Positions 61,925-64,000 of a stretch of DNA of 64,000 bases are shown here, in pieces. Under the pieces are notes generated by a model. The model was not told where the DNA came from. It was given only the letters and a program-made list of their open reading frames with translations, and ran no database searches. A program made the position numbers and the translations under genes. The first letter of the stretch is position 1, and every line of letters begins with the position of its first letter. The DNA comes from Paenibacillus daejeonensis DSM 15491 (lineage in GTDB: Bacteria; Bacillota; Bacilli; Paenibacillales; Paenibacillaceae): positions 118,167 to 182,166 of the forward strand of contig NZ_KB899670.1 of NCBI RefSeq assembly GCF_000378385.1, written 5' to 3'.

Positions 61925-61950
61925 GGAGGACGGACGACGAGCCGTCTTCC
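61925..61950 (+). other. Stem-loop between GH85 and cohesin-SLH genes
   Basis: GGAGGACGG / CCGTCTTCC stem (one G-U pair) with an 8-nt loop and no clear T-run. It sits in the 79-bp gap after the GH85 stop, at the same place as the stem-loop at 13263 in the other cohesin cluster. Confidence 0.5.
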
Positions 61951-61985
61951 TTCGTCTACATATCTGGAGGGATAGGGGATGACGG

Positions 61986-63026
61986 ATGATGAGACGACAA
62001 TGGGGGCTGATGAGCCTGTGCATCCTGCTGGTGGCAGCAGCCCTGCCTTGGACGGCAGCAATGGCGGCAGAAGACACCAAGCTGTTCATGACAGGGCAGA
62101 CCTCGACAACGACGGGCGCCGAAGTGAAGGTCACCGTGCGGGCCGAGCAATTACAGCAATTGTACGGCTATGAGCTGCAGCTTGCGTACGATGAGGAACA
62201 GCTGCGTTATGTCCGCGCCGAGGCGAACTGGCAGGGCTTCAGTGTGCCGCTGAATGAGGAGGGTGTGCTGACGTTCGCCCATACGAAGCTGGGCAACTCC
62301 GCAGGGGAGAATGGCTCCAAGGATCTGGCAACATTCACCTTCCAGCCCTTGGCGGCGGGTGACACGGAAGTGCAGCTGATTCGGGCCAAGCTGGTAGACA
62401 GCGCCAAGCAGGCGGTTACGCTCACCCCGAATGCTACACAGACCATCGCAGTTACGGCTGTTGAAGAACCAGAGCCGGAAATGCCGGTGTCGTTCACGGA
62501 TACAGACGGCCACTGGGCTGAGTCGTTGATTGGGCAGGCAGCGGCTATCGGATTCGTGAGCGGCTATCCGGACGGCACGTTTCGTCCGAACGGACACGTG
62601 ACGCGGGCTGAGTTCGTCACCATGCTTGCCCGGGCGCTTCAGCTTCCCGAGGCCTCCACGGATGCAGCGTGGCTGGATGCAGCGGCGATTCCGGCTTGGG
62701 CCAAATCTTACATTGACCAAGTACAGATAGCTGGCATCGTTACTGGCTATGAGGACGGCTCCTTCCGGCCGCAGCAGCTGATTACCCGCTCGGAGTTGGC
62801 CGTCATGATCGCCCGTAGTAGGGGTGCTGAGCTGGTAGACGGAGCGAAGCCGACCTTCACGGATGTAGCGAGCATTCCAGCCTGGGCTCAGCTGGCGGTT
62901 GCTTATGCGCAGCAAGCAGGCTATATAGAAGGTCGCGGCCAAGGCCAGTTCGCGCCAACCGCGCATGCGACCCGCGCCGAAGCGGTGAAGTTGATTCTTA
63001 CAGTCAGGGAGGCGATGAACCGATGA
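61986..63026 (+). CDS. Cohesin-SLH surface anchoring protein
   Basis: Secreted protein of 346 residues: signal peptide about 1-26, cohesin-like domain about 28-155 (YGYELQLAYDEEQLRYVRAE; LATFTFQPLAAGDTEVQLI), a short acidic/Pro linker and three SLH repeats about 165-346 (GYPDGTFRPNGHVTRAEF; GYEDGSFRPQQLITRSEL; TRAEAVKLI). It is a paralogue of the 327-residue protein at 13318 with the same order and size. It probably holds the GH85 protein and/or the small dockerin protein on the wall. AGGGGATGACGG precedes the ATG pair (61986/61989), and its end overlaps the next start by 4 bases. Confidence 0.88.
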   Translation: MMRRQWGLMSLCILLVAAALPWTAAMAAEDTKLFMTGQTSTTTGAEVKVTVRAEQLQQLYGYELQLAYDEEQLRYVRAEANWQGFSVPLNEEGVLTFAHTKLGNSAGENGSKDLATFTFQPLAAGDTEVQLIRAKLVDSAKQAVTLTPNATQTIAVTAVEEPEPEMPVSFTDTDGHWAESLIGQAAAIGFVSGYPDGTFRPNGHVTRAEFVTMLARALQLPEASTDAAWLDAAAIPAWAKSYIDQVQIAGIVTGYEDGSFRPQQLITRSELAVMIARSRGAELVDGAKPTFTDVASIPAWAQLAVAYAQQAGYIEGRGQGQFAPTAHATRAEAVKLILTVREAMNR

Positions 63027-63541
63027 AACGCACATGGCACCAAGGGGTGCTAACCTTCGGACTGTCGGCACTAGTCGCGGTTGCACCGTGGCAGCAGCTG
63101 CCCGTCGCTTTCGGACAACAGCAAGAGGACGCTGGGCCGGAATCGCAGGTTACGGGGGAAGAGGGAACAGTAGAGGATGTGCAAGCACGCGAGAATAATG
63201 AAGCGGAAGGTAGCCTGCCAACGGATGCTGCAGAAGAGCAAGCGTCTGAAGCGGATGAGGAAGGGCTCGCCGAGGACGATGCGGTGCAAGTGCTGGCAGA
63301 GGAGGTCGACTATGATCTTAACGGAGACGGAGTCCTGTCAGTAGGCGATCTGGCAATCGTTGCCGCAGCCTACGGACTGGATGCCGACGATGAAGCGTGG
63401 GAGCAGCATGCCCAAGCTGATCTGAACCGAGACGGCAAGGTCGATGTTGTCGACCTTACGTTGATGGCTTCGGCTATTATGGACGGTAGCGTTGACGGCG
63501 ATGGTGTTCGGACACTACTTGCCACAGATGACGGCTTATAG
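63023..63541 (+). CDS. Small secreted protein with a lone dockerin
   Basis: Protein of 172 residues: signal peptide 1-30 (ALVAVAPWQQLPVAFGQ), a very acidic, low-complexity linker of about 60 residues, and a complete type-I-like dockerin with both calcium loops canonical (DLNGDGVLSVGD and DLNRDGKVDVVD) at about 92-155, then a short tail. No catalytic or binding domain is visible. The start overlaps the cohesin-SLH stop (ATGA), so the two are made together. It may occupy the anchor's cohesin, act as an adaptor, or regulate loading of the GH85 enzyme; all three are inference. Confidence 0.85.
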   Translation: MKRTWHQGVLTFGLSALVAVAPWQQLPVAFGQQQEDAGPESQVTGEEGTVEDVQARENNEAEGSLPTDAAEEQASEADEEGLAEDDAVQVLAEEVDYDLNGDGVLSVGDLAIVAAAYGLDADDEAWEQHAQADLNRDGKVDVVDLTLMASAIMDGSVDGDGVRTLLATDDGL

Positions 63542-63567
63542 ATCGTAGGAAGAATGGTCGATGGGGT

Positions 63568-63831
63568 GCTTGAACCCCAAGTATTCAAGCGTATGCCCAG
63601 CGGGGATAAGGATTAGGGTAAGATGTTGTTATGGTGCATATATTCCGTTATCCGCTGCATATCGGGGGTTCTGCCAGATTTACGGAGCATTTGTTCCGTT
63701 ATTGGCCAACTAACCATTGGTTACCTGATGATATACAGTAGTTTGTGTACCATGATTTGGAGTCTATCCAAAGCATAAAAAAGAAGGGTATTCTCGGGAG
63801 TGACGAAACCACCAAGAAAGGACCCTTCTCG
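63568..63831 (+). other. Intergenic region before the insertion sequence
   Basis: No gene is supported in 63542-63831. A weak hairpin GCTTGAA / TTCAAGC (63568-63590) lacks a T-run. A partial 51-bp duplication (63636 and 63687) and the presumed left flank of the IS element fill the rest. Confidence 0.5.
63636..63702 (+). repeat. Degenerate 51-bp-spaced direct repeat
   Basis: GCATATATTCCGTTAT (63636) and GCATTTGTTCCGTTAT (63687) agree at 14 of 16 bases and start exactly 51 bp apart; the remaining parts differ. The spacing equals that of the arrays at 15390, 34796 and 57847. Confidence 0.6.
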
Positions 63832-64000
63832 ATGACTACTATAACCCAAAGCACACTGAATGAGCTAGTTGAAAATCTTGTTACTGACTTCGTGAAAAAC
63901 ACGCTGGAGACCATCATGCGAGCAGAGATCCAATCGCATCTGGAGGAGAATCAAGACGGACCGCACAACAGTCGAAATGGTTACTACAAACGAACGCTCC
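63832..64000 (+). CDS. IS256-family transposase, N-terminal part (cut by window edge)
   Basis: Open from ATG 63832 to the end of the window. The translation starts MTTITQSTLNELVENLVTDF and continues with EIQSHLEENQDGPHNSRNGYYKRTL, the N-terminal pattern of mutator/IS256 transposases. GAAAGGA precedes the start. The catalytic DDE residues lie beyond the window, so its integrity cannot be judged. A possible left end of the element lies in 63735-63790, but terminal repeats cannot be confirmed from one side. Confidence 0.85.
   Translation, partial: MTTITQSTLNELVENLVTDFVKNTLETIMRAEIQSHLEENQDGPHNSRNGYYKRTL

Overview
The window looks like part of a chromosome from a Paenibacillaceae-type soil bacterium (Bacillota, moderately high GC). 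I infer this from the many secreted multidomain glycan-degrading enzymes, S-layer homology (SLH) anchors, a YesM/YesN-type two-component system beside sugar ABC transporters, a seven-gene Mrp antiporter, strong AGGAGG-type ribosome binding sites and lipobox solute-binding proteins. No rRNA, tRNA, CRISPR or prophage was seen. One IS256-type transposase gene is cut by the right edge.

Layout. 1-14301: end of a sugar ABC transporter, two giant secreted alginate-lyase-like proteins (one self-anchored by SLH, one carrying cohesin, FIVAR and dockerin-like modules) and a small cohesin-SLH protein. 14483-20485: a sugar isomerase, a tandem-repeat array, a SWIM/SNF2 helicase and a Bcr/CflA-type efflux pump. 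20812-26665: mrpABCDEFG. 26720-40115: a GH9 enzyme divergent from a YesN/YesM pair, another repeat array, an Lpl-type ABC transporter and a clan GH-A hydrolase. 40052-47295: small regulators and house-keeping genes (ASCH, ArsR, AHSA1, metNIQ, DUF998, MerR, DUF2536, VOC). 47451-57796: a ten-gene catabolic operon of unknown substrate (regulator, muconate-cycloisomerase-like enolase, ABC importer, TIM-barrel protein, two amidohydrolases, creatininase-like, SDR, RidA). 58298-63541: a GH85 endo-beta-N-acetylglucosaminidase with cohesin, FIVAR and dockerin, a second cohesin-SLH protein, and a small secreted protein that is essentially a lone dockerin.

The most interesting system is the pair of clusters at 7549-14301 and 58298-63541. 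Each encodes a large secreted glycan-active enzyme carrying its own cohesin and dockerin, followed by a cohesin-SLH protein that could hold it on the cell wall. This resembles a minimal, non-cellulosomal cohesin-dockerin surface complex built for acidic polysaccharides and N-glycans. A second unexplained pattern is a set of intergenic tandem repeats, unrelated or distantly related in sequence, that share a 51-bp (or 2x51-bp) pitch at five places.

All domain calls come from reading translated sequence by eye. Domain borders are approximate, and no database search was possible.
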